A stretch of DNA of 64,000 bases from Streptomyces sp. DHE7-1 (GTDB lineage: Bacteria > Actinomycetota > Actinomycetes > Streptomycetales > Streptomycetaceae), in assembly GCA_016432725.1 (NCBI GenBank), contig JACJDG010000003.1:4712001-4776000 (forward strand), read 5' to 3'. Position 1 is the stretch's first letter. Every line of letters starts with the position of its first letter. Position numbers and translations under genes: made by a program. This document shows positions 56,449-64,000 of the stretch, piece by piece. Below the pieces are notes generated by a model. The model saw only the letters and a list, made by a program, of their open reading frames with translations, was not told where the DNA came from and ran no database searches.

Positions 56449-57983
56449 GATCCCTCCTTCCCGGTGGTGTGCTGGTGCTGGGCCTTGTCGTCCTCGGTGT
56501 CGCCGTCGTCCTCCGCCGTCAGCCGGGAGGCGTCCCGGGGCAGCCGCAGTGTGAACACCGCGCCGCCCTCCGGTGAGTTGGCGGCGGTGATGCCGCCGCC
56601 GTGGATGTGGGCGTTCTCCATCGCGATGGACAGGCCCAGACCGCTGCCCTCGGAGCGCGGCCGGGAGGCGCTGGCCTTGTAGAACCGGTCGAAGACGTGC
56701 GGCAGGACGTCCTCGGGGATGCCGGGCCCGTGGTCGCGCACCGCGATGACGAGGTCGTCGCCGTCGATCCGCACCGACACCCGGACCGGCGAGCCGCCGT
56801 GCTTGAGGGCGTTGCCGATCAGGTTGGCCAGTATGACGTCCAGGCGGCGCGGGTCCAGCCGGGCGTGGCATCCGCGCTCGGCGTCCAGCTCGACCGCGTC
56901 CAGCCAGGCGCGGGCGTCGATGCAGGCGGTGATCTGGTCGGCGATGTCCACGTCGTCCAGGACCAGCCGGGCGGTGCCCGCGTCGAAGCGGGTCACCTCC
57001 ATCAGGTTCTCGACCAGGTCGTTCAGCCGCCGGGTCTCGCTGACCACGAGCCGTACGGCGGGTTCGATCATCGGGTCGATGCTCCCGGCGTCGGCGTCCA
57101 GCTCCTCCTCCAGCACCTCCGTGACGGCGGTGATGGCGGTCAGCGGGGTCCGCAGCTCATGGCTCATGTCCGCCACGAAGCGGCGCGAGGACTCGTCCCG
57201 GGCGGCCATGTCGGCGACCCGTTTCTCCAGCGCCTCGGCCGCGTTGTTGAACGTCCGTGACAGGTCGGCCAGTTCGTCGGTGCCGGACACGCTGAGCCGG
57301 GTGTCCAGCCGGCCCTCGCCGAGCCGCCGGGCGGCCACCCCGAGCCGGTGCACCGGCTTCAGCACGGTCGTGGCGGCGGCCTGCGCGAGCAGCGCGGAGC
57401 CGATCAGGGCCAGACCGGTCGCGATCCCCAGCGACCAGGCCAGCGAGTTCAGGTCCTTCGCCTCCGGCTCCAGCGACTTGGCCAGGTAGCCCGTGGGCCC
57501 GCCGCCGGCCAGCCGCGCGCCGGCCACCAGGTAGGGCGTGCCGTGGTCGTCGACCCGCTGCCAGTACAGGTGGTACGGCGCCTTGTTGCCGTCGGCCACC
57601 TTCTGCCGCTTGTTCACCGCCGCGCGCAGCGAGGCCGGCACGTCCTCCAGCGAGAAGCCGTTGATCCCGCCCGAGGTGCCGTACACCGTCTTGCCGTGCG
57701 TGTCCTCGGCGACCAGCAGCACGCTGAAGCGCTGGCTGCTGCCGGCCATCTGGCCGGCCGCGCGCTGGAGTTCGTCCTGGGTGGGGCGGGCGGGCAGCGC
57801 GCCCGCCCGGTTCTGCATCTCCTGCTGGAAGTCGCGCAGCACCGCGTCCTGCGCGCGCGTCAGCACGGCCTCGCGGTTCAGCCAGTACGCGATGCCCGAC
57901 GCCGACACCGCGGCGGTGAGCGCGACCAGCGCGAAGACCACGACCAGCCGCAGTCTGAGACTGGTGAACCGCAGCCGCGACAC
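56445..57983 (-). CDS. afsQ2: sensor histidine kinase AfsQ2
   Basis: The product is about 512 aa from GTG 57983 with GAGGGAA upstream. TM1 lies at residues 10-30, an extracytoplasmic sensor at about 31-180 and TM2 at about 185-205. A HAMP domain follows, then HisKA with the phosphoacceptor His in MSHELRTPLTAI. The HATPase domain has the N-box NLIGNALKHG, G1 RDHGPGIP and G2 GSGLGLSIA. The locus (regulator upstream, lipoprotein downstream, divergent sigQ) matches S. coelicolor afsQ, which affects antibiotics and nitrogen responses. Confidence 0.92.
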   Translation of the reverse strand: MSRLRFTSLRLRLVVVFALVALTAAVSASGIAYWLNREAVLTRAQDAVLRDFQQEMQNRAGALPARPTQDELQRAAGQMAGSSQRFSVLLVAEDTHGKTVYGTSGGINGFSLEDVPASLRAAVNKRQKVADGNKAPYHLYWQRVDDHGTPYLVAGARLAGGGPTGYLAKSLEPEAKDLNSLAWSLGIATGLALIGSALLAQAAATTVLKPVHRLGVAARRLGEGRLDTRLSVSGTDELADLSRTFNNAAEALEKRVADMAARDESSRRFVADMSHELRTPLTAITAVTEVLEEELDADAGSIDPMIEPAVRLVVSETRRLNDLVENLMEVTRFDAGTARLVLDDVDIADQITACIDARAWLDAVELDAERGCHARLDPRRLDVILANLIGNALKHGGSPVRVSVRIDGDDLVIAVRDHGPGIPEDVLPHVFDRFYKASASRPRSEGSGLGLSIAMENAHIHGGGITAANSPEGGAVFTLRLPRDASRLTAEDDGDTEDDKAQHQHTTGKEGS

Positions 57984-58032
57984 ACTTCCCTCACGCCCCG
58001 CGGCCCGGCCGCGCGGCCCCCTTGCGTGTCGG

Positions 58033-58710
58033 TCACTGAGGACTGTCCAGGCGGTAGCCGACACCACGGACGGTACGGATCAGGGTCGGGGAGGACGGCA
58101 CGTCCTCCACCTTGGCGCGCAGCCGCTGCACACACGCGTCCACCAGGCGCGAGTCGCCCAGGTAGTCGTGCTCCCACACCAGTCGCAGCAGCTGCTGCCG
58201 GGAGAGCGCCTGACCGGGCCGCCGGCTCAGCTCCAGCAGCAGCCGCAGCTCGGTCGGGGTGAGCTGGAGGTCCTCGCCGTTCTTGGTCACGGTCATCGCG
58301 GAGCGGTCGATGACGAGGCTGCCGAAGGTCGCCGAGTCGCTGGACTCGCGCTCCCCGCGCCGCAGCACGGCCCGGATCCGGGCGTCCAGCACCCGGCCCT
58401 GGACGGGCTTCACGACGTAGTCGTCGGCGCCGGACTCCAGTCCGACCACCACGTCGATGTCATCGCTGCGGGCGGTCAGCAGGATGATCGGAAGCTGGTC
58501 GGTGCGCCGGATGCGCCGGCACACCTCGAACCCGTCGATGCCGGGCAGCATCACGTCCAGCACGATCAGATCCGGCCGCTGCTCGCGCAGCAGCTTCAGA
58601 CCGTCCTCACCGCTGGCAGCGGTCGCCACCCGGTGTCCCTGGCGCGTCAGGGAGAGCTCCAGGGCCGTGCGGATGGCGTCGTCGTCCTCGATCAGCAACA
58701 GGGAAGGCAC
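58033..58710 (-). CDS. afsQ1: response regulator AfsQ1
   Basis: The product is 225 aa from GTG 58710. The receiver domain has the acidic pair in LLIEDDDAIRTALE, the phosphorylated Asp in LIVLDVMLPG and the Lys in DDYVVKPVQG. The OmpR/PhoB winged helix ends LVDACVQRLRAKVEDVPSSP and GVGYRLDSPQ. It is followed after 49 bases by afsQ2. A consensus AfsQ1 box lies in the divergent spacer toward sigQ. Confidence 0.93.
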   Translation of the reverse strand: MPSLLLIEDDDAIRTALELSLTRQGHRVATAASGEDGLKLLREQRPDLIVLDVMLPGIDGFEVCRRIRRTDQLPIILLTARSDDIDVVVGLESGADDYVVKPVQGRVLDARIRAVLRRGERESSDSATFGSLVIDRSAMTVTKNGEDLQLTPTELRLLLELSRRPGQALSRQQLLRLVWEHDYLGDSRLVDACVQRLRAKVEDVPSSPTLIRTVRGVGYRLDSPQ

Positions 58711-58883
58711 GGGCTCATTCTGGCCCATGGACGGGGTGCGGATCGACCGGTGGGACGCATATCGCGCTGCCGGGGGCCCGGCGGCGGCCCGTTCGGGCCC
58801 TGGCGGACGGTCCCGGCCGGACCCGGCGGGTCCGTCCCGCCCCCTCCCGCGCGGCCCCGCTGACACGCCCCGGCCCGGCCCCT

Positions 58884-58899
58884 GTGACAGGTCTGTGAC
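58884..58899. promoter_or_regulatory. AfsQ1-binding site GTGAC-N6-GTGAC
   Basis: GTGACAGGTCTGTGAC fits the published AfsQ1 consensus GTnAC-n6-GTnAC exactly and lies between afsQ1 and sigQ. It should allow AfsQ1 to control both directions. Confidence 0.85.
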
Positions 58900-59098
58900 A
58901 GTCGGCGGACACGGCCATGAAGGTCACTCGGCAAGCTTTTCGGCACAGGCAAGGAAGCACGACCGAGCAGGCCGGGGCACCGGAAGTCCACGACGGGGAG
59001 CGCGAGATGAACACGCTGCACAGCATCAGCACCAGCGCAGTGGTCACGCGTCTGCACGACGTGCACCGGGGCCCGGAGAAGTCCGGTGCCGAGGGGGT

Positions 59099-59133
59099 CC
59101 CTCCCGCGCGAGCTCGTTCGAGCGTGGGGAGGG
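59099..59133. repeat. imperfect palindrome upstream of or within the sigQ N-terminus
   Basis: CCCTCCC and GGGAGGG arms enclose a GCTCG/CGAGC inner stem. The composition resembles the short REP-like palindromes scattered through Streptomyces genomes. It separates the candidate N-terminus at 59007 from the rest of sigQ. Confidence 0.5.
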
Positions 59134-59175
59134 CGGGGGTGCGCTCGCGGTACCGGGCGTCAGCACACCGGTTAC

Positions 59176-59777
59176 ATGACGGTGGTTGACGCGCAGACGG
59201 GGAGACGCACGGGGGACCGGCGTACGGGGAGGAACCGGGGGAGCGTCGCTCGCTGACCGAGGCGGAGTTCACCGCCTACGTCCAGGAGCGCCGCGCCTCC
59301 CTGTACGCCACCGCCTACCACCTGACCGGCGACCGCTTCGAGGCCGAGGACCTGCTGCAGAGCGCGCTGTTCTCGACGTACCGGGCGTGGGAGCGGATCA
59401 GCGACAAGGCGGCGGTCGGCGGCTATCTGCGCCGCACCATGACCAACCTGCACATCAGCGCCTGGCGGCGCCGCAAGCTCAACGAGTACCCGACCGAGGA
59501 GCTGCCGGAGACGCCCGGCGACACGGACGCGATGCGCGGCACCGAACTGCGCGCGGTCCTGTGGCAGGCGCTGGCCCGGCTGCCCGAACTCCAGCGCACC
59601 ATGCTGGTCCTGCGCTACTACGAGGGCCGCACGGACCCGGAGATCGCGGAGATCCTCGGCATCAGTGTCGGCACGGTGAAGTCGAGCATCTGGCGCTCCC
59701 TGCGCCGGCTGCGCGAGGACGAGGTCCTCAGCTTCGGCCGTGACGAGGAGAACGCCTTCGGCGAGCTGGTCGCCTGA
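59176..59777 (+). CDS. sigQ: ECF sigma factor SigQ (SigE family; frameshifted in this sequence)
   Basis: The conserved part from 59253 encodes LTEAEFTAYVQERRASLYAT, LTGDRFEAEDLLQSALFSTY (region 2) and LARLPELQRTMLVLRYYEGR with the helix IAEILGISVGTVKSSIWRSL (region 4). In the literal frame a stop at 59187 leaves no start codon. Restoring one G in the GGGG at 59199-59202 links it to ATG 59176 (MTVVDAQTGE...), giving about 200 aa. A longer N-terminus from 59007 would need another change. In S. coelicolor SigQ acts against the AfsQ pathway. Confidence 0.85.
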
Positions 59778-59923
59778 GGTCAGGGGGGGAGCAACGGGGG
59801 AACGGGGGGACCACCGGGGGTGGAACCCACGGGGGATCACGGGGGATCACGGGGAGTGAAAAGGAGCGGGACTGGCGGGCCACCGGCCCGTCCAGTCCCG
59901 CCTCGCGTTCCGGGCGTCCCCGC

Positions 59924-60553
59924 CTACGCCACCGTGCGCTGCGGAGCCGGCCGGCCCGCCGTGGCCATCCGGTCCAGCGCCTCGTCCCGGTCGCAGGGAT
60001 GGGCGCCCAGGGACACCTGCCGGGCCACGATCGTCCGCTCGGTGCGCATCAGCCGCCAGCCCCGCCGCAGCAGGAACGGCACCGACTTGCGGCCCTCCCG
60101 GAGGTCCCGCAGGAAGCGGCGGCGGAAGGTGGTGACCGAACCCCGGCTCAGGCACAGCGCGTCGGCCAGCACGCCCCGCTCCCGGCAGCGCTTCACGATC
60201 TCGGCGGCGAAGATGCCCTCCGCGATGAACAGCGGGGCGGATCCTATGCTCAGCGTCTCCTCACCGGTACGGGCGCTCAGCGCGAGGTCGTACACCGGTA
60301 CGGGCGTCCGGCCCGTGGCGCACAGCCGGACGATGGCCTCGACCGCGACGTCGGCGTCCCAGGACGCGGGATGGTCCCAGTCGATGTCCGAACTCCCGTC
60401 CACCAGCGGCAGGGTCGGATCGCCGGCCTCCTTGTAGAAGTCGTCGAGGCGCAGCACGGGAAGCCCGGAGCGGGCGGCGACGAGGGATTTGCCCGAACCC
60501 GAGGGGCCGCAGAGCAGTACGACACGGGCGGGGGACGGCGGATGAAGGCTCAC
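59924..60553 (-). CDS. uridine kinase-like P-loop ATP-binding protein
   Basis: The product is about 209 aa from GTG 60553. VVLLCGPSGSGKSLVAARSG is the Walker A motif. LRLDDFYKE resembles the substrate-binding 'DDFY' of uridine/pantothenate kinases. IDWDHPASWD and LFIAEGIFAAEIVKRC follow. It is a member of the PRK/URK kinase group and might phosphorylate a nucleoside, fitting the theme of the window. It lacks a clear nucleoside-specificity signature. Confidence 0.8.
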   Translation of the reverse strand: MSLHPPSPARVVLLCGPSGSGKSLVAARSGLPVLRLDDFYKEAGDPTLPLVDGSSDIDWDHPASWDADVAVEAIVRLCATGRTPVPVYDLALSARTGEETLSIGSAPLFIAEGIFAAEIVKRCRERGVLADALCLSRGSVTTFRRRFLRDLREGRKSVPFLLRRGWRLMRTERTIVARQVSLGAHPCDRDEALDRMATAGRPAPQRTVA

Positions 60554-60680
60554 GGAACACCAGTTTGACGCATGGCGGCGCTCCTGCCGACCCCGCGGGT
60601 CGGCTTTGGAGCGCGCGTCACATCTCAACTACCCTACGTGCTGATCCGTTTACCCAGCGCACCAGAAGGCGGCATCGGCG

Positions 60681-61097
60681 ATGGCCCGACACAGTTCCTC
60701 CCAGCACCCCACCGTGCAGCGCGCCCTGATCGCCCTCGCGGCCGCCGGAGCGGCGCTGGGAGCGGGCGCGGCGTCCGCGCACGCGGACGGCGGCGCCCGG
60801 CTCCCCGACGCGCCCGCCTCGCTCGGCGACCTCGACCCGGCCGCGGGTCTGACGTCCGTCACCGGCACGGTCGGCTACGCCACCGGCCCGGTCTCCGGCC
60901 TCAGGCCCAATCCGCTCGCGGGCACCGGCGTCGACCCGCTGGACAACGGAGTCGGCACCCAGATCGCCGACTTCAAGCCGATCGGCTCGCGCGACCTGAC
61001 CCGGCCGGTCGCCGAGGCGGACTCGTTCGGGAGCCTGCCGGTGGTGGGGCAGGTCATGGCCCCGCAGGGCGCCTCCCACGGCGCGCCGCTGGGCTGA
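60681..61097 (+). CDS. small secreted protein
   Basis: This 138-aa protein has a signal peptide (hydrophobic residues about 15-32, ASA-type cleavage site near ASAHA). The mature part is rich in Gly, Pro and Asp, with IADFKPIGSRDLTRPVAEAD and LPVVGQVMAPQGASHGAPLG. It resembles the secreted protein at 54435 in composition and its Gly-Leu ending. The function is unknown. Confidence 0.75.
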   Translation: MARHSSSQHPTVQRALIALAAAGAALGAGAASAHADGGARLPDAPASLGDLDPAAGLTSVTGTVGYATGPVSGLRPNPLAGTGVDPLDNGVGTQIADFKPIGSRDLTRPVAEADSFGSLPVVGQVMAPQGASHGAPLG

Positions 61098-61117
61098 CCC
61101 GCGCCCGGAACGACGAA

Positions 61118-61155
61118 GAGCCGCGCCACCCCCGGACGGAGGGGTGACGCGGCTC
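61118..61155. terminator. bidirectional terminator
   Basis: The outer arms GAGCCGCG and CGCGGCTC, with an inner CACCCC/GGGGTG pair, lie between the secreted protein gene and the convergent aldehyde dehydrogenase gene. Confidence 0.8.
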
Positions 61156-61177
61156 GCTCGTGCGGGCGTGGGACGGC

Positions 61178-62080
61178 TCAGTACGACGAGCCGGACGCGC
61201 CCAGGGAGCCCGTCGGGTGCCAGACCGTCTTGGTCTCCAGGAACGCCGTCAGGCGGTCGGTGCCCGGCGTCTCGAAGTAATCCACAGGCTGTGGACGCAG
61301 CACGCGCTTCAGGTTGTCCGCCGCCGCGATCTCCAGCTCCTTGGCCAGTGCCTCGTCGGCGCCGGCGAGGTCGATCGCGTTGACGTCCTGGTGCGCGGCC
61401 AGCGGCGCGGCGATCTCCGCCGTACGGCCCGACAGGATGTTGACGACACCGCCGGGGACGTCGGAGGTGGCCAGCACCTCGCCCAGGGACAGGGCTGGCA
61501 GCGGGGCCTTCTCGGAGGCGATCACGACCGCCGTGTTGCCGGTGGCGATCACCGGGGCCACGACCGAGACCAGCCCGAGGAACGACGACTCCTGCGGGGC
61601 CAGCACGGCGACCACGCCGGTCGGCTCCGGGGAGGACAGGTTGAAGAACGGGCCCGCGACCGGGTTGGCGCCGCCCACGACCTGGGCGATCTTGTCGGTC
61701 CAGCCCGCGTACCAGACCCAGCGGTCGATCGTGGCCTCGACGACCGCGGCCGCCTTGGACTTCGACAGGCCCTCGGCGTCCGCGACCTCCCGGACGAACT
61801 GCTCCCGGCGGCCCTCCAGCATCTCCGCGACGCGGTAGAGGACCTGGCCGCGGTTGTAGGCGGTGGCGCCGGACCAGCCGCCGAACGCCTTGCGCGCGGC
61901 GACCACCGCGTCACGGGCGTCCTTGCGGGAGGACTGCGGAGCGTTGGCCGACCAGTTGCCCTTCGAGTCCGTCACCTCGTACACCCGGCCGCTCTCGGAA
62001 CGCGGGAACTTCCCGCCGACGTACAGCTTGTAGGTCTTGAAGACCGACAGCCGCTCGATCTTCTCGGACTTCTCAGACAT
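61178..62080 (-). CDS. truncated aldehyde dehydrogenase-like protein (no catalytic Cys)
   Basis: The product is 300 aa from ATG 62080. It aligns with the N-terminal cofactor domain of aldehyde dehydrogenases: TYKLYVGGKFPRSESGRVYE, YNRGQVLYRVAEMLEGRREQ, GVVAVLAPQE and DVPGGVVNILSGRTAEIAAP. It ends where the catalytic Glu (LELGGK) and Cys (GQxC) should begin, so it is probably not an active dehydrogenase. It overlaps the active enzyme's stop by 8 bases, suggesting coupled expression and a possible partner-subunit role. Confidence 0.85.
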   Translation of the reverse strand: MSEKSEKIERLSVFKTYKLYVGGKFPRSESGRVYEVTDSKGNWSANAPQSSRKDARDAVVAARKAFGGWSGATAYNRGQVLYRVAEMLEGRREQFVREVADAEGLSKSKAAAVVEATIDRWVWYAGWTDKIAQVVGGANPVAGPFFNLSSPEPTGVVAVLAPQESSFLGLVSVVAPVIATGNTAVVIASEKAPLPALSLGEVLATSDVPGGVVNILSGRTAEIAAPLAAHQDVNAIDLAGADEALAKELEIAAADNLKRVLRPQPVDYFETPGTDRLTAFLETKTVWHPTGSLGASGSSY

Positions 62081-63507
62081 CGAGGTATGCCTCCAGGCCG
62101 TGGCGGCCGCCCTCGCGGCCGAAGCCCGACTCCTTGAAGCCGCCGAACGGCGAGGTCGGGTCGAACTTGTTGAACGTGTTGGACCAGACGACACCGGCGC
62201 GCAGCTTGCCCGCGACGGCCAGGATCCGGGAGCCCTTCTCGGTCCAGATGCCCGCCGACAGGCCGTAGGCGGTGTTGTTGGCCTTGGCGACCGCCTCGTC
62301 GGGCGTGCGGAAGGTGAGCACCGACAGCACCGGGCCGAAGATCTCGTCACGGGCGATGGTGTGCGCCTGGGTGACGTTCGTGAACAGCGTCGGCGCGAAC
62401 CAGTAGCCCGAACCCGGCAGTTCGCAGGCGGGGGACCAGCGCTCGGCGCCCTCCGCCTCGCCCTGCTCGGCGAGCGCGGTGATCCGGGCGAGCTGCTCGG
62501 CGGAGTTGATCGCGCCGATGTCGGTGTTCTTGTCGAGCGGGTCGCCCAGCCGCAGGGTGGTCAGCCGGCGCTTGAGGGAGTCGAGCAGCTCGTCGTGGAT
62601 CGACTCCTGGACCAGCAGCCGGGAGCCCGCGCAGCAGACCTGGCCCTGGTTGAAGAAGATGCCGTTCACGATGCCCTCGACGGCCTGGTCGATCGGCGCG
62701 TCGTCGAAGACGATGTTGGCGCCCTTGCCGCCCAGTTCGAGGGTGAGCTTCTTGCGGGTGCCGGCGACGGTCCGCGCGATCTCCTTGCCGACGTTCGTCG
62801 ACCCGGTGAACGCGACCTTGTTCACGTCCGGGTGCGCGACGAGCGCGGCGCCCGCGTCGCCGTAGCCTGGGAGGATGTTGACGACGCCCCTGGGCAGGCC
62901 CGCCTGGCGGCAGATGTCCGCGAAGAACAGGGCCGACAGGGGGTGGTCTCGGCCGGCTTCAGCACGACCGTGTTGCCGGTCGCCAGCGCCGGGGCGATCT
63001 TCCACGCCAGCATCAGCAGCGGGAAGTTCCACGGGATCACCTGGCCGGCGACGCCGAGGGCTTCGGGTCCGTGCCGAACCCGGCGTGGCCGAGCTTGTCG
63101 GCCCAGCCCGCGTAGTAGAAGAAGTGCGCGGCGACCAGCGGGAGGTCCGCGTCCCGGGTCTCCTTGATCGGCTTGCCGTTGTCCAGCGTCTCCAGCACCG
63201 CCAGCTCGCGGCTGCGCTCCTGGATGATGCGGGCGATGCGGAACAGGTACTTGGCGCGCTCGGAGCCGGGCAGCGCCGACCACTTCTCGAACGCCTTGCG
63301 GGCCGCCTTCACGGCGCGGTCGACGTCCTCGGCGCCGGCCTGCGCGACCTCGGAGAGCACCTCCTCCGTCGACGGGGAGACCGTCTTGAAGACCTTGCCG
63401 GCGGCGGCGTCGGTGAACTCGCCGTCGATGAACAGGCCGTAGGAGGGGGCGATGTCGACGACCGCGCGGGACTCGGGCGCCGGTGCGTAATCGAATGCGG
63501 ATGCCAT
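62073..63507 (-). CDS. aldehyde dehydrogenase (two frameshifts in this sequence)
   Basis: The product is about 478 aa from ATG 63507. VIPWNFPLLMLAWKIAPALA binds NAD and GSTNVGK follows. LTLELGGKGANIVF holds the general-base Glu, and FFNQGQVCCAGSRLLVQE the catalytic Cys. One base is missing in GGG 63058-63060 and one in GGGGG 62939-62943. It follows deoC by 5 bases, so its likely substrate is the acetaldehyde released from deoxyribose-5-phosphate, which it would oxidise to acetate or a CoA-linked product. Confidence 0.92.
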
Positions 63508-63512
63508 GGTGA

Positions 63513-64000
63513 TCAGTCCACCGTCACGTAGTCGGGGCCGGAGTAGCGGCCGGTGGCCAGCTTCTGACGCTGCATCAGCAGGTCGTTCAGGAGCGAGGAG
63601 GCGCCGAAGCGGAACCAGTGGTTGTCCAGCCAGTCCTCGCCCGCGGTCTCGTTGACCAGGACCAGGAACTTGACGGCGTCCTTGGTGGTGCGGATGCCGC
63701 CGGCCGGCTTCACGCCGATCTGGACGCCGGTCTGGGCGCGGAAGTCGCGCACGGCCTCCAGCATGAGGAGAGTGTTGGCGGGCGTGGCGTTCACCGCCAC
63801 CTTGCCGGTCGACGTCTTGATGAAGTCGGCGCCCGCGATCATGCCCAGCCAGCTCGCCCGGCGGATGTTGTCGTACGTCGACAGCTCGCCGGTCTCGAAG
63901 ATGACCTTCAGCCGGGCGCTGGTGCCGCAGGCCTCCTTCACGGCGACGATCTCGTCGTAGACCTTGAGGTAGTCACCCGCGAGGAACGCGCCACGGTCGA
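63513..64000 (-). CDS. deoC: deoxyribose-phosphate aldolase (partial)
   Basis: The C-terminal portion reads RLKVIFETGELSTYDNIRRA, then ADFIKTSTGK with the Schiff-base Lys and GVKPAGGIRTTKDA with the second active-site Lys. It ends SGPDYVTVD. The N-terminus lies beyond the window edge. The enzyme cleaves 2-deoxyribose-5-phosphate to glyceraldehyde-3-phosphate and acetaldehyde. With deoA, cdd and the adjacent aldehyde dehydrogenase it completes deoxynucleoside catabolism. Confidence 0.94.
   Translation of the reverse strand, partial: DRGAFLAGDYLKVYDEIVAVKEACGTSARLKVIFETGELSTYDNIRRASWLGMIAGADFIKTSTGKVAVNATPANTLLMLEAVRDFRAQTGVQIGVKPAGGIRTTKDAVKFLVLVNETAGEDWLDNHWFRFGASSLLNDLLMQRQKLATGRYSGPDYVTVD

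Larger units (their letters stand above)
58711..59175. other. afsQ1-sigQ divergent spacer
   Basis: This 465-base stretch contains the AfsQ1 box (58884-58899), a possible short reading frame from ATG 59007 (MNTLHSISTSAVVTRLHDVH...) with a GGGAG site, and the imperfect palindrome at 59099-59133. The frame from 59007 may be the original N-terminus of SigQ, displaced by the palindrome. Otherwise I see no gene. Confidence 0.6.

Overview
The window is high-GC (roughly 70-75%) actinobacterial chromosome, almost certainly Streptomyces. The evidence is GTG/ATG starts behind GGAGG-type ribosome binding sites, an XRE/DUF397/anti-sigma-ATPase trio, many ECF sigma factors, and an AfsQ1/AfsQ2/SigQ signalling locus. 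From memory, the gene order matches the S. coelicolor core region around SCO4852-SCO4914. I see no rRNA, tRNA, CRISPR array, intact insertion sequence or prophage.

Layout. 1-1308: a DCC-type thiol oxidoreductase, a small membrane protein under a doubly palindromic operator, and a VOC protein. 1445-4863: the succinate dehydrogenase operon sdhCDAB on the minus strand. 5052-9372: a ureide-pathway decarboxylase homologue, a secreted GH20 hexosaminidase and conserved Streptomyces proteins. 9464-18303: a secreted amidase with FG-GAP repeats, two tandem sigma-factor/membrane-protein modules and a lipoprotein L,D-transpeptidase. 18385-21876: an acyl-CoA mutase large subunit, a LysE-type exporter and an acyltransferase.

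22141-33305 is the most distinctive block. It is a nonulosonic acid (sialic acid/Kdn-like) wall-glycopolymer cluster with a GT29-type sialyltransferase, a GT8-pyruvyltransferase fusion, polysialyltransferase-like and GT52-like enzymes, a GT2, a further putative glycosyltransferase, a NeuA-HAD phosphatase fusion and a SAF-less NeuB. It resembles the S. coelicolor region linked to teichulosonic acid. The specific domain fusions are the part least described.

33458-39417 is accessory and regulatory: an XRE/DUF397/ATPase trio, a truncated gene remnant, a monooxygenase-like protein, a methyltransferase and an M20 amidohydrolase. 39706-46652 is a nucleoside uptake and salvage operon: BMP lipoprotein, ABC ATPase, two permeases, cytidine deaminase and thymidine phosphorylase. 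Adenosine deaminase (53108) and deoC plus aldehyde dehydrogenases (61178-64000) complete the catabolic route. The lipoprotein, the ATPase and adenosine deaminase share a near-identical palindromic promoter element. 48357-52976 holds a STAS protein, a SnoaL-type ECF sigma factor, an MFS/LysR pair and a hydrolase. 54435-60553 holds small secreted and membrane proteins, the afsQ locus and a uridine-kinase-like protein.

A major caveat: about 20 otherwise normal genes are broken by single-base losses, nearly all in G or C runs of three to five. I count at least 26 losses and no gains. This looks like homopolymer compression in the assembly rather than biology, so I annotate these genes as intact CDSs and give the shift position in each.
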